NCBI GenBank assembly: GCA_003212535.1
Contig: QCPO01000004.1
Location: 1 to 64,000, forward strand
Length of the DNA: 64,000 nt
Direction of reading: 5' to 3'
Source of the DNA: Prochlorococcus sp. AG-436-O11
Lineage (GTDB): Bacteria > Cyanobacteriota > Cyanobacteriia > PCC-6307 > Cyanobiaceae
Each line of letters opens with the position of its first letter. Position 1 is the stretch's first letter. The notes under the pieces were generated by a model. That model had not been told where the DNA came from, made no database searches, and saw nothing but the letters and a program-made list of their open reading frames with translations. Below are positions 55,040 through 63,805 of the stretch, in pieces. The translations under genes and the position numbers were made by a program.

Positions 55040-55828
55040 ATGAACTTTAAATCAATACCAAGTGAATTTGAATATTTATCTTGGCCTGAAGTGGGAGATA
55101 TTGCAAAAGATAAAAGATCAACTGTTCTTTGGCCCTTTGGAGCTGTAGAACAACATGGACCTCATTTACCTTTAGCAACAGATAGTATTTTTGTTGATGA
55201 AATAATTTGTGAAGTTTTGAAATTATTTCCTTATGATGTTCCTTTAAAAAAACTTCCTACTCAATATATAGGTTTTTCCCCAGAGCATAAGGGTTTTGAT
55301 GGAACTATTTCTCTTTCCTCAAATCTAATAACATCAATGATTAAGGAAGTGGGAGTTCAATTATCTGCTATGGGTTTTAAAAGATTAATATTGATTAATG
55401 CTCACGGAGGTCAAATCTCGCTCTTAAATACAGCGGCAAGGGAGTTGAGAAGTTTTGCTCCCAACTTATCGATTTTCCCTTGCTTTCTGTGGAGTGGGGT
55501 TGATGGATTAAGTGAATTGTTATCTAAAAAAGAGATTGAGAATGGGCTTCATGCATCTTTAGCTGAAACAAGTTTGATGCTGGCTTTAAAACCTGAATTA
55601 GTAGGTAATGAACGTCCTAATGATGTTTATGAAGGACAAATCCCAGAAGGTTGGAGTCTAGAAGGATATGCGCCAACAGCTTGGCTGACAGAAGACCTTA
55701 GTAGATCTGGAGTTATTGGTGATAGTAGAGATGCGAATGAAAAATTAGGTAATAATTTGAAAACCTTGCTAATTAATCATTGGTATAAGCTGATTATGAA
55801 TCTTATGGAATCAGATTGGCCAAACTAA
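55040..55828 (+). CDS. Creatininase/amidohydrolase family protein
   Basis: This 262-residue protein is from the creatininase family of metal hydrolases. The N-terminal motif LWPFGAVEQHGPHLPLATDSIFVDEI carries Glu and His metal ligands. The middle has INAHGGQISLLNTAARELR and GLHASLAETSLMLALKP with His and Glu. Family members hydrolyse creatinine, or open a ring in mycofactocin and riboflavin (FAPy deformylase) pathways. The actual substrate is not clear. It is divergent from the S1 paralogue across 63 bases. Confidence 0.85.
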   Translation: MNFKSIPSEFEYLSWPEVGDIAKDKRSTVLWPFGAVEQHGPHLPLATDSIFVDEIICEVLKLFPYDVPLKKLPTQYIGFSPEHKGFDGTISLSSNLITSMIKEVGVQLSAMGFKRLILINAHGGQISLLNTAARELRSFAPNLSIFPCFLWSGVDGLSELLSKKEIENGLHASLAETSLMLALKPELVGNERPNDVYEGQIPEGWSLEGYAPTAWLTEDLSRSGVIGDSRDANEKLGNNLKTLLINHWYKLIMNLMESDWPN

Positions 55829-55908
55829 AAAGTTAATAAACGGGAATAAATGTGGTGTAACAATTTAAACTATTTTCATGAAATTTAAATAAACTCACTA
55901 GAATTGTG

Positions 55909-55914
55909 TAAAAT
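55909..55914 (+). promoter_or_regulatory. Putative -10 element of ado
   Basis: TAAAAT lies 35 bases before ATG 55944. A transcript starting about seven bases after it would begin near the upstream ATG at 55917, which makes that ATG unsuitable and favours 55944. The -35 is weak, so this is low confidence. Confidence 0.35.
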
Positions 55915-55943
55915 CCATGCATAATGAGCTAAAGATTATTGAC

Positions 55944-56675
55944 ATGCAAACACTCGAATCTAATAAAAACACTACTATTGAAAAATCCTCTGATGAGAAT
56001 TTAGTAAATTTACCTGACTTTACTACTGACTCTTATAAGGATGCATATAGCAGAATTAATGCCATTGTTATTGAAGGTGAACAAGAAGCTCACGATAATT
56101 ACATATCAATTGCCACACTTATACCTAACGAGTTAGAAGAGTTAACAAAATTGGCAAAAATGGAGCTTAAGCACAAAAGAGGTTTCACCGCTTGCGGAAA
56201 AAATCTTGGTGTTGAAGCTGATATGGTTTTTGCTAAGAAATTCTTTTCTAAATTACATGGCAATTTTCAGGTCGCTTTAGAAAAGGGAAATTTGACAACT
56301 TGTCTTCTAATTCAAGCTATTTTAATTGAGGCTTTTGCTATTTCCGCTTATCACGTATATATAAGAGTTGCTGATCCCTTCGCAAAAAAAATAACTCAAG
56401 GAGTTGTTAAAGATGAATATCTTCATCTGAATTATGGTCAAGAATGGCTTAAAGCAAATTTAGATAATTGTAAAGAGGAGTTGATGGAAGCTAATAAGGT
56501 TAATCTTCCTTTGATCAAAAATATGTTAGATGAAGTTGCAGAAGATGCGTCAGTATTAGCTATGGACAGAGAAGAATTAATGGAAGAATTTATGATCGCA
56601 TATCAAGATACACTTCTTGAAATAGGCCTTGACAATAGAGAAATTGCAAGAATGGCTATGGCAGCTATTGTTTAA
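55944..56675 (+). CDS. ado: Aldehyde-deformylating oxygenase
   Basis: ADO converts fatty aldehydes to odd-chain alkanes plus formate, with ferredoxin as electron donor. The 243-residue di-iron protein has the ligands in VIEGEQEAHDN, the ExxH of KMELKHKRGF, the Glu of LIEAFAISAYH and the ExxH of KDEYLHLNYGQEW. The start is taken at the ATG at 55944 (MQTLESNK), as for characterised Prochlorococcus enzymes, rather than the ATG at 55917. The gene directly downstream is aar, so the two-gene alkane pathway is complete and followed by accA. Confidence 0.95.
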   Translation: MQTLESNKNTTIEKSSDENLVNLPDFTTDSYKDAYSRINAIVIEGEQEAHDNYISIATLIPNELEELTKLAKMELKHKRGFTACGKNLGVEADMVFAKKFFSKLHGNFQVALEKGNLTTCLLIQAILIEAFAISAYHVYIRVADPFAKKITQGVVKDEYLHLNYGQEWLKANLDNCKEELMEANKVNLPLIKNMLDEVAEDASVLAMDREELMEEFMIAYQDTLLEIGLDNREIARMAMAAIV

Positions 56676-56784
56676 TGATCTTCAATATTTAATTAGACTT
56701 TTTAAAAATTAATTATTTTTTTTAAGTTATTAGCACTGTGCTATTGTTCATATCAATATCATAGAAACAATTAATAAATTATCA

Positions 56785-57825
56785 ATGTTTGGGTTAATAG
56801 GCCACTCTACTAGTTTTGAAGATGCAAAAAGGAAGGCTTCATTACTAGGCTTTGATCATATTGCTGATGGTGATTTGGATGTTTGGTGCACAGCTCCCCC
56901 TCAACTTGTTGAAAATGTAGAAGTTATGAGTGCTACTGGAATATCTATCGAAGGCTCTTATATAGATTCTTGTTTTGTTCCCGAAATGCTTTCAAGGTTT
57001 AAAACAGCACGAAGAAAAGTATTAAATGCTATGGAACTAGCTCAAAAAAAAGGAATTAATATTACAGCTTTGGGGGGGTTTACTTCTATTATTTTTGAGA
57101 ATTTTAATCTTCTTGAGCATAAACAGATTAGAAATACATCATTGGACTGGAAAAGATTTACAACAGGCAATACTCACACCGCGTGGGTAATCTGTAGACA
57201 ATTAGAAATAAATGCTCCTCGCATAGGGATAGACCTTAAGAATGCAACTGTCGCTGTAATTGGTGCAACAGGAGATATAGGTAGTGCTGTTTGTAGATGG
57301 CTTATTAATAAAACAGGTATCGCAGAACTTCTTATGGTGGCGAGGCAACAAGGACCATTAGTTTCATTACAAAAAGAATTAGGTGGAGGCAGTATCAAAA
57401 ATTTAGATGAAGCATTACCTCATGCGGATATTGTTGTATGGGTAGCTAGTATGCCTAAAACTATGGAAATAGATACCAATAATCTTAAATCACCATGTTT
57501 AATGATTGATGGAGGATATCCTAAAAATCTAGATGAAAAATTTCAAGGTGATAATATTCATATCTTAAAAGGAGGCATAGTAAGATTTTTTAATGACATA
57601 GGCTGGAGTATGATGGAGCTAGCAGAAATGAAAAACCCTCAGAGAGAGATGTTCGCTTGTTTCGCAGAGGCAATGATTTTAGAATTTGAGAAATGCCATA
57701 CTAATTTTAGTTGGGGCAGAAATAATATTTCGCTTGAAAAAATGGAATTCATTGGAGACGCATCTGTAAAACATGGATTCTCTGCAATTGGTCTTGATAT
57801 GAAACCCAAAGCATTAACTGTTTAA
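56785..57825 (+). CDS. aar: Long-chain acyl-ACP reductase
   Basis: AAR reduces acyl-ACP to the fatty aldehyde that ADO uses. The 346-residue protein has an NADPH Rossmann site, [21 protein letters not shown]. The conserved C-terminal block [16 protein letters not shown] contains the Cys thought to form the thioester intermediate. Length is normal. The ATG at 56785 is about 110 bases after ado. accA follows four bases later and is probably translated on the same message, which links fatty-acid initiation with hydrocarbon output. Confidence 0.95.
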   Translation: MFGLIGHSTSFEDAKRKASLLGFDHIADGDLDVWCTAPPQLVENVEVMSATGISIEGSYIDSCFVPEMLSRFKTARRKVLNAMELAQKKGINITALGGFTSIIFENFNLLEHKQIRNTSLDWKRFTTGNTHTAWVICRQLEINAPRIGIDLKNATVAVIGATGDIGSAVCRWLINKTGIAELLMVARQQGPLVSLQKELGGGSIKNLDEALPHADIVVWVASMPKTMEIDTNNLKSPCLMIDGGYPKNLDEKFQGDNIHILKGGIVRFFNDIGWSMMELAEMKNPQREMFACFAEAMILEFEKCHTNFSWGRNNISLEKMEFIGDASVKHGFSAIGLDMKPKALTV

Positions 57826-57828
57826 ATT

Positions 57829-58836
57829 ATGGCTAAACGTTACCTTCTTGATTTCGAAAAGCCTTTAGTTGAACTTGAGAAGCAAATAGAACAAATCAAA
57901 GAATTAGCTAGGGATTCGGAAGTGGATGTTAGCCAACAACTTTTACAGCTTGAGACGTTAGCTACTAGGAGAAGAGAGGAAATATTTAAATCCTTGACAC
58001 CTGCTCAAAAGATTCAAGTAGCGAGACATCCTCAAAGACCTAGTACTTTGGATTTTATTCAAATGTTTTGTGATGACTGGATCGAATTACATGGAGATAG
58101 AAATGGTGGAGATGATATGGCTCTAATAGGAGGAATAGGTTCTATAAATAATAGAGCTGTACTTCTTTTGGGGCATCAGAAAGGTAGAGATACAAAGGAA
58201 AATGTTGTAAGGAACTTTGGCATGGCAAAACCAGGAGGATATAGAAAGGCCCTTAGATTAATGCAGCATGCAGATAGGTTTTCTCTTCCTATTATTACTT
58301 TTATTGATACTCCTGGAGCTTATGCTGGGTTATCTGCAGAAGAACAAGGTCAGGGAGAAGCAATAGCAAGAAATTTGAGGGAGATGTTCGGATTGCAGGT
58401 GCCAATAGTAGCAACAGTTATTGGAGAAGGTGGGTCTGGGGGCGCACTTGGTATAGGAGTCGCTGATAGGTTACTTATGTTCGAACACAGTGTTTATACC
58501 GTCGCTAGCCCCGAAGCTTGTGCGTCAATTCTGTGGAGAGATGCTGCAAAAGCACCAGAAGCTGCATCAGCACTTAAAATTACAGGTAAAGATCTCCTTC
58601 AGTTGGGAATAATAGATGAAGTTTTACCAGAGCCTTCAGGAGGAAACAATTGGGGCCCTTTAGATGCTGGAAATACACTAAAAAATGCTCTTGAGAAACA
58701 TATCAATGATTTATTGAAAATGACAAAAGATGAACTTTTAGAACAAAGATATGCAAAATTTAGGGCTTTAGGAAAATTCGTTGAAGCAAATAATATTGAA
58801 GAGAGATATAACGAAATGCCAAAAAAAACTGAATAA
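57829..58836 (+). CDS. accA: Acetyl-CoA carboxylase carboxyltransferase alpha subunit
   Basis: AccA and AccD transfer carboxyl from biotin to acetyl-CoA to make malonyl-CoA. The 335-residue protein has [22 protein letters not shown], then [41 protein letters not shown] and [20 protein letters not shown], all family signatures. Length is normal. It starts with ATG three bases after the aar stop. The stop is followed one base later by the TTG of the SDR gene. Confidence 0.97.
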   Translation: MAKRYLLDFEKPLVELEKQIEQIKELARDSEVDVSQQLLQLETLATRRREEIFKSLTPAQKIQVARHPQRPSTLDFIQMFCDDWIELHGDRNGGDDMALIGGIGSINNRAVLLLGHQKGRDTKENVVRNFGMAKPGGYRKALRLMQHADRFSLPIITFIDTPGAYAGLSAEEQGQGEAIARNLREMFGLQVPIVATVIGEGGSGGALGIGVADRLLMFEHSVYTVASPEACASILWRDAAKAPEAASALKITGKDLLQLGIIDEVLPEPSGGNNWGPLDAGNTLKNALEKHINDLLKMTKDELLEQRYAKFRALGKFVEANNIEERYNEMPKKTE

Positions 58837-58837
58837 A

Positions 58838-59545
58838 TTGAAACTAGCTTTTATTACAGGGGCCACTAAAGGTATCGGGAAATCTACAGCAAAAACTTTT
58901 GCTAGTGCTGGTTGGGATTTGATTTTACTATCAAGAGACTTGAATTCGATGGAAAAACTAAAAGTAGAATTATCAAATACTCAATCAAAAATTAATCTAG
59001 TAAAGTGTGATCTATCTAATAAAAAAGAAATAGAACAATGTGTTAGAGAGTCAATTAAAAAATATGGATGCCCTTCAGTTTTGGTAAATAATGCTGGATG
59101 TGCATTTAACGGTGATTTAATAGAAATGGATTTAGAAAAATGGGAACAAATTATTCAAGTAAACCTTACGAGTGTTTTTCAAATGTGTAGTTTAATTGTT
59201 CCGGAAATGAGGAAAAATGGCGGTTTAATAATAAACGTCAGTAGCCATGCATCATATAATGCATTCCCTCAATGGGGCCCGTATTGTGTATCAAAATCAG
59301 GACTTGCAATGTTTACTAAATGTTTGAGAGAGGAGGAGAGATCGAATGCAATAAGGGCTTGCACAATAACTTTGGGTTCTGTGGATACACCTCTTTGGGA
59401 TTCTGAATCAATAAACTCAGATTTTGATAGAAATTCTATGCTTTCTGCAACTGAGGTATCCAAAACTATTCTATATATTGCAGAACAACCAGAATCACAA
59501 TTAATTGAAGATTTAACTCTTATGCCTGCTAAAGGAGCCTTTTGA
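58838..59545 (+). CDS. Short-chain dehydrogenase/reductase
   Basis: This 235-residue SDR has the NAD(P) site FITGATKGIGKSTAKTFA, the VLVNNAGCAFNGDL block, a Ser in NVSSHASYNAF and the catalytic YxxxK (YCVSK). It resembles ketoreductase-type SDRs, but the substrate is not known. It starts with TTG one base after the accA stop. A longer reading from 58781 overlaps accA and is rejected. Position after accA suggests a link with lipid metabolism, and this could be a fatty-acid ketoreductase-like enzyme. That is inference. Confidence 0.82.
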   Translation: MKLAFITGATKGIGKSTAKTFASAGWDLILLSRDLNSMEKLKVELSNTQSKINLVKCDLSNKKEIEQCVRESIKKYGCPSVLVNNAGCAFNGDLIEMDLEKWEQIIQVNLTSVFQMCSLIVPEMRKNGGLIINVSSHASYNAFPQWGPYCVSKSGLAMFTKCLREEERSNAIRACTITLGSVDTPLWDSESINSDFDRNSMLSATEVSKTILYIAEQPESQLIEDLTLMPAKGAF

Positions 59546-59618
59546 AAGAATTTTTTTGAAATGATTTTTTTTTTAGAGAAAAGAGAACCCGATTACACAT
59601 TGATATGTGATATAGTGT

Positions 59619-59678
59619 ATGAGCAATTTAGATCCAAGAAGATACAGTAAATTAAGACGAATACAATTTTCTGTTTAG
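59619..59678 (+). CDS. Candidate 19-residue leader ORF before folE
   Basis: An ATG at 59619 opens MSNLDPRRYSKLRRIQFSV, which ends at TAG 59676-59678, six bases before the folE ATG. The peptide is basic. A TATAGT resembling a -10 element lies just upstream, so transcription may start near its ATG, leaving translation doubtful. No homologue is known to me. Kept as a low-confidence candidate because of its position. Confidence 0.25.
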   Translation: MSNLDPRRYSKLRRIQFSV

Positions 59679-59684
59679 AATTTT

Positions 59685-60425
59685 ATGACTTCAACAATAC
59701 CAAACGATAATATTAGAAACATTGATGATCAGATTACTAATAAATTAATCTCTGAAATTATCAGAGATAGAATTAAGAGTAGCGGAACAAGGTTTAGTGC
59801 TAATGATAATATTGCCGATTTTATAAATCCTGGTGAATTAGAAATCTTAGAAAAGGAAGTTGCATCAAGAATTAAAGACTTACTTAAGTCACTTGTAATA
59901 GATGTAGATAATGATCACAATACTCAAGAAACTGCAGAAAGAGTTTCAAAGATGTACTTAAAAGAAGTTTTCAAAGGTAGATACCATGAACAACCAAAAG
60001 TCACAAGTTTCCCGAACGATAAGAACCTTGACGAGATATATACAGTAGGACCAATTACCGTAAGATCAGCTTGTTCTCACCATTTAGTTCCTATTTTGGG
60101 AGAATGTTGGATAGGTATTAAACCTGGGAATAAAGTCATAGGCCTTTCAAAGTTTGCTAGGGTTGCAGACTGGGTCTTTTCAAGACCACATATTCAGGAA
60201 GAAGCTGTAATGATACTGGCAGATGAAATTGAAAAATTATGTGAACCAAAAGGTCTAGGAATAATTGTTAAGGCTCAACATTATTGTATGAAGTGGAGAG
60301 GAGTTAAGGAACCAAATACTAGCATGATAAATTCAGTTGTAAGAGGTGACTTTAGGCATGATTTAAGTCTGAAACAAGAATTTTTTGAGCTTGTAAAACA
60401 GCAATCTGCATCTAATAATTACTAA
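59685..60425 (+). CDS. folE: GTP cyclohydrolase I
   Basis: FolE makes dihydroneopterin triphosphate from GTP, the first step to folate and pterins. The 246-residue protein contains the zinc motif VRSACSHHLVPILGECWIGI, the active block VIGLSKFARVADWVFSRPHIQE and the closing IVKAQHYCMKWRGVKEP with the second Cys. An N-terminal tail of about 45 residues precedes the domain, longer than in E. coli. Its end overlaps the convergent trpF stop by 14 bases. Confidence 0.95.
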   Translation: MTSTIPNDNIRNIDDQITNKLISEIIRDRIKSSGTRFSANDNIADFINPGELEILEKEVASRIKDLLKSLVIDVDNDHNTQETAERVSKMYLKEVFKGRYHEQPKVTSFPNDKNLDEIYTVGPITVRSACSHHLVPILGECWIGIKPGNKVIGLSKFARVADWVFSRPHIQEEAVMILADEIEKLCEPKGLGIIVKAQHYCMKWRGVKEPNTSMINSVVRGDFRHDLSLKQEFFELVKQQSASNNY

Positions 60426-61077
60426 TTTGATCTAAATATTTTATTAATTGGGATGTTTTTTCTATGTCCTTTAATCCAGGGCGAATTTCAACACTACTAG
60501 AAATATCAAGTCCGTGAGGTCCAATATTATTCAAGATTTCATCTATCCACTCTAATGATATACCTCCTGCTAACCACCAAGGTTTATTAAATTTTAAGTT
60601 CTCAAGATAAGTAGATGGAATTTTTTTTCCAGAACCTCCATATGTTTTGTTATTCCAAGAATCTAGTAGGATTGCATCAATAAAATTTTCATAAGGTTTT
60701 ATTTTCTCAAGGTCTGTTTTCTTTTTTATTCTGAATGCTTTCCATATGCCGATATTGGGAATTTCGCGCCTTATTTTTTTGCAGTAATCGAGATCTTCGT
60801 CTCCATGAAGTTGAATAATAGTTTCACTTGGGGACCCTAAGAAATTATTAATAATTAAATCAATAGGACAATTCTTTAAAACTGAAACTCTCTCAATTTT
60901 TGGATATAAACTTTCTAAAGTTTTAAAGATTTTCCTCTTACTTTTAGCTGGAATATATCTTGGTGATTCTTTAACTGAAATGATCCCAATAGCATCGGCA
61001 CCTAATTGTGCAATTTGAATAGCTTGTTGTTCGGATGTTATTCCACAAATTTTAACTAAAGTTTTGGTCTTACGCAT
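60412..61077 (-). CDS. trpF: Phosphoribosylanthranilate isomerase
   Basis: TrpF isomerises phosphoribosylanthranilate in tryptophan synthesis. The 221-residue TIM-barrel protein has KICGITSEQQAIQIAQLGADAIGII with the catalytic Cys, then IQLHGDEDLDYC, AILLDSWNNKTYGGSGKKIP with the catalytic Asp, and WWLAGGISLEWIDEIL and GLDISSSVEIRPGLKD. Length is normal. It overlaps folE at the 3' end and is divergent from the M50 protease gene across 55 bases. Confidence 0.95.
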   Translation of the reverse strand: MRKTKTLVKICGITSEQQAIQIAQLGADAIGIISVKESPRYIPAKSKRKIFKTLESLYPKIERVSVLKNCPIDLIINNFLGSPSETIIQLHGDEDLDYCKKIRREIPNIGIWKAFRIKKKTDLEKIKPYENFIDAILLDSWNNKTYGGSGKKIPSTYLENLKFNKPWWLAGGISLEWIDEILNNIGPHGLDISSSVEIRPGLKDIEKTSQLIKYLDQISNY

Positions 61078-61132
61078 ATCATTATCCTATATGTAGAATT
61101 AATATTATTTATAAATATAACGGAGATTATTT

Positions 61133-62359
61133 TTGCGGAGTTTGCAAATTTTTAAAATATGGGGGATTCCCTTCAATATTCATCCTTATTGGTTTGCCAT
61201 TTTATTTTTATTCTCATGGAGTATTACTAATCAGATTAATTTAAACTTTAGTGAGATTTATAATATCAAGGAGGCTTGGTTGATCGGTTTTTTTACTTCT
61301 TTTTTCTTATTGTCTTCAATTGTAATTCACGAGGTTTTTCATACATTTGTTTCTCTAAATCAAGGAGTAAAAATAAAAAACATTACCTTTTATTTCCTTG
61401 GAGCAATTTTGCAGATAGAAAAAGATTGTCAAACTGCATTAGGTAATATAAAAATTTCTCTAGTAAGACCTTTATCATGTTTTACTACAGCTTTAATTCT
61501 TATTTATATAGGAAATTTAAGCCAATCTAAAGAACAAATAGTCATTAATATAATAATTAGAGTAGCAATCTTAAATTTATTTTTTGGGTGTTTAAGTTTA
61601 ATACCAATAGGATCTTTGGATGGAGGTAAGTTATTAAAAAGTATTATTTGGTATTTTTCAGGTAGTAAAAATAAAGGAAGAAGCTTCTTAAATAAAATAA
61701 ATTTATATTTATCTATTGGAGCTTTCATATTTGGAATTATTATTTTATTTAATTTTAGCTTTTATTATGGTTTACTAATTTCTTTTTTTGGACTTATTGG
61801 AATTAATTCATCAAAATCAGAAAGTCAATTCTTCAGAATGGAAAAGATTCTTAAAGTTAGTAAAGTTTCTGAAATTAAATTAAAGCCTTTAAGAAAAATT
61901 GAATTTAATTCAAGTTTCGTTGAATTAAATAAGTTAGTCAAAAATAAAAAGGATAGTTATGAAAAATATTTATTTCTTACCAATAATGGAAGGTGGGATG
62001 GGTTTATTAATGAAAATGTTTTAAAATCTGTTTCAATTAAAAAATGGGACCGTACCTTTGTGGGTGATTTTAAGAAGCCATTAAATAGTTTCAGAAGTGT
62101 ATATAGTAATACCGAGTTGTGGAAAACGATAGAAAGTATTGAAAAGACAAGTGAAGGTTTTGTATTAGTACTCAATGCATCCGATATTCCTCTAGGGATA
62201 ATTGATAGAAGCAAAATTGGGTACTTCGTTTTGAATAAATTGGGGTTGAATTTACCTTCTGAGATTGTCAGCAAAATTGATAATAAAAATCAATATCCCC
62301 TAGGAATAGAATTGCCAAGAATAGTGAATTTAATGAAGACGAAAGGAGATATTGAATAA
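61133..62359 (+). CDS. Site-2-type intramembrane metalloprotease (M50) with CBS-like tail
   Basis: This 408-residue membrane zinc protease is related to SREBP site-2 and SpoIVFB proteases. HEVFH at residues 66-70 follows a membrane helix (SIVIHEVFHTFVSL). The later GSLDGGKLL holds the third ligand Asp. A CBS-domain-like tail follows about residue 240, with WDGFINENVLK and ASDIPLGIIDRS. The start is TTG, supported by GGAG at 61122-61125 seven bases before it. The substrate is unknown; sigma or anti-sigma factors are usual for such proteases. Confidence 0.85.
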   Translation: MRSLQIFKIWGIPFNIHPYWFAILFLFSWSITNQINLNFSEIYNIKEAWLIGFFTSFFLLSSIVIHEVFHTFVSLNQGVKIKNITFYFLGAILQIEKDCQTALGNIKISLVRPLSCFTTALILIYIGNLSQSKEQIVINIIIRVAILNLFFGCLSLIPIGSLDGGKLLKSIIWYFSGSKNKGRSFLNKINLYLSIGAFIFGIIILFNFSFYYGLLISFFGLIGINSSKSESQFFRMEKILKVSKVSEIKLKPLRKIEFNSSFVELNKLVKNKKDSYEKYLFLTNNGRWDGFINENVLKSVSIKKWDRTFVGDFKKPLNSFRSVYSNTELWKTIESIEKTSEGFVLVLNASDIPLGIIDRSKIGYFVLNKLGLNLPSEIVSKIDNKNQYPLGIELPRIVNLMKTKGDIE

Positions 62360-62365
62360 ATAGAG

Positions 62366-63073
62366 TTATAAGAATTTTGTAATAAATTTATCTTTAAAGT
62401 CAATATTCTCAATCATTAGATTTGATTTATTCTCTAAAAATGAATTTTTTAAATGTCTTATTATTTCATCGTTTGTCAGATTTAGATTTATTTTTGGTGG
62501 TGCTTCTTCTTTAAATAATTTGAACCATAAATCTCTGGAAGGATTAATCTGAATTTCGCCATGTTGAAGGAATGCACCTTTTTTTTTATACTGTGCACTC
62601 CCTATTCTCTTGTATCCCTCTTTATCAACTAAATCAGAAATGTATGACGACCCAAAACAATTATCTCTTATGGTTGTTTTTTTTAAAAAACCATTTTCTA
62701 AGTTTAATCCTAATTCTTTAAAACTTTTAATTAACCAATTATTTACCATCTCATAACTACAACTTTTATAGGAATTCTTTTTGAAGGTTAATGCATAAGT
62801 TATTCCGTTTGAATGCAGGACAGCTCCACCACCTGTAGGCCTCCTGACAATTTTAATTGCCCCATCATCTAATAGGTTTTCCCAATGAGGGGGTATTATT
62901 TTTTGATGATATCCAATTGAAAGCCAATCTCCATCCCAATAATAAAACCTTAAGGTGAGACTTATTTCAGGCTCCGATAGGGTGTGATCTAATAAACGTA
63001 GATCTAAAGACATTTGTTCAATGCCAGATAATTTTTTTGTTGAAATAATTAGAGCTTTATTTTCTATTCCCAA
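62366..63073 (-). CDS. Lipoate-protein ligase A family protein
   Basis: This 235-residue protein of the biotin/lipoate ligase superfamily has a C-terminal-type fold with [23 protein letters not shown] and [22 protein letters not shown]. These motifs match LplA-like ligases. Such an enzyme attaches lipoate to E2 or H proteins, or acts as an octanoyl transferase; substrate choice is not readable. It is convergent with the M50 gene across six bases and divergent from psaM. Confidence 0.82.
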   Translation of the reverse strand: MGIENKALIISTKKLSGIEQMSLDLRLLDHTLSEPEISLTLRFYYWDGDWLSIGYHQKIIPPHWENLLDDGAIKIVRRPTGGGAVLHSNGITYALTFKKNSYKSCSYEMVNNWLIKSFKELGLNLENGFLKKTTIRDNCFGSSYISDLVDKEGYKRIGSAQYKKKGAFLQHGEIQINPSRDLWFKLFKEEAPPKINLNLTNDEIIRHLKNSFLENKSNLMIENIDFKDKFITKFL

Positions 63074-63209
63074 AATTAACCTGATACGTCCACTTATAAT
63101 ATTTTCAATAAAAATTATCTTTCAATTTATTAATTACGTAACATCATTTTGTAATAGTGTATCAATTTTTCACTTTTGGGTAGAGAATAAAGAAAATAAC
63201 TTTTTAACC

Positions 63210-63314
63210 ATGGAGCCTTCACAAACAATTAATTTAATAGCACTTGGTCTCATAGTAGTAATGCATGCAGGAGTTCTAGCACTTAGGTTAGGTATAAGCT
63301 TGGCAAGAACATAA
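63210..63314 (+). CDS. psaM: Photosystem I reaction centre subunit XII (PsaM)
   Basis: PsaM is a one-helix subunit of photosystem I. The 34-residue protein reads [18 protein letters not shown] and continues to LGISLART, the expected sequence and length for picocyanobacterial PsaM. A longer ORF starting at 63021 would add about 60 unrelated residues and overlap the lipoate-ligase gene, so I place the start at the ATG at 63210. A strong terminator follows. Confidence 0.94.
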   Translation: MEPSQTINLIALGLIVVMHAGVLALRLGISLART

Positions 63315-63358
63315 AAATTTACTAGTAATAATAACTTTTTAAGGTAATAATTTATTAG

Positions 63359-63383
63359 GACTAAATATTTTTAGTCTTTTTTT
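63359..63383 (+). terminator. Intrinsic terminator after psaM
   Basis: GACTAAA (63359-63365) pairs perfectly with TTTAGTC (63370-63376) around a four-base loop (TATT), followed by seven T residues (63377-63383). This is a textbook rho-independent terminator on the plus strand, ending the psaM transcript before the next gene. Confidence 0.8.
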
Positions 63384-63399
63384 ATACCAACAATTCAAG

Positions 63400-63747
63400 T
63401 TGTCAAAACATCCTTATAAAAATAATCTTTCTCAACAAGAAGATTTAGCATCTGTAATTGAAAGAAATTATAAAGAGCAGCAATTCTTTGTATCTTATTT
63501 CTTTTTAGTTCTAAAACTATGTTTTTCTTCTTTAGCAATAGTAAGTTTAATAAAACTTGGTTATAGCTCAAAAGTAAGATTAACAAGATTAAGAGAAATT
63601 GAAGATTCATTTTTATTTGAACAATCTAGATTTAAAGATTTAAGTAGTAGATTTGATGAATTATTTTCTTTTGAAGGTGAGCAAAGATTTATGAAGGATC
63701 AAGTTCAAATGATTTCTAGAGACATTATCAGAGTAATATGGCGTTGA
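63400..63747 (+). CDS. Conserved hypothetical protein between psaM and por (115 aa)
   Basis: I do not recognise a domain. The 115-residue protein starts with TTG (ttg tca aaa) and has a polar N terminus, one hydrophobic segment (FFVSYFFLVLKLCFSSLAIVSL, residues about 29-50) and a charged helical tail with LRLTRLREIEDSF-type periodicity suggesting a coiled coil. It is probably a single-pass membrane protein with a cytoplasmic coiled coil. It lies directly before por on the same strand. A chlorophyll-related role is a guess from location only. Confidence 0.55.
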   Translation: MSKHPYKNNLSQQEDLASVIERNYKEQQFFVSYFFLVLKLCFSSLAIVSLIKLGYSSKVRLTRLREIEDSFLFEQSRFKDLSSRFDELFSFEGEQRFMKDQVQMISRDIIRVIWR

Positions 63748-63755
63748 TAAGTCTG

Positions 63756-63785
63756 ATGAGAAATCATTCGAATTATCTCATTTTT
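63756..63785 (+). terminator. Weak hairpin after the hypothetical gene
   Basis: ATGAGA (63756-63761) pairs with TCTCAT (63776-63781), with a possible further three pairs across a bulged loop, followed by TTTT. It could end the transcript before por. The loop is long, so confidence is low. Confidence 0.35.
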
Positions 63786-63805
63786 CAAATTAATTATTAT
63801 TTCAA

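Noticed and set aside
55917-55943. Upstream ATG for ado at 55917
   Set aside because: Adds nine residues not seen in characterised enzymes and lies at the likely transcription start, so the ATG at 55944 is preferred.
58781-58837. Longer SDR reading starting inside accA
   Set aside because: The extra residues are out-of-frame accA sequence; the TTG at 58838 gives the standard SDR N terminus.
63021-63209. Longer psaM reading from 63021
   Set aside because: Overlaps the lipoate-ligase gene and adds about 60 residues to a protein known to be about 34.
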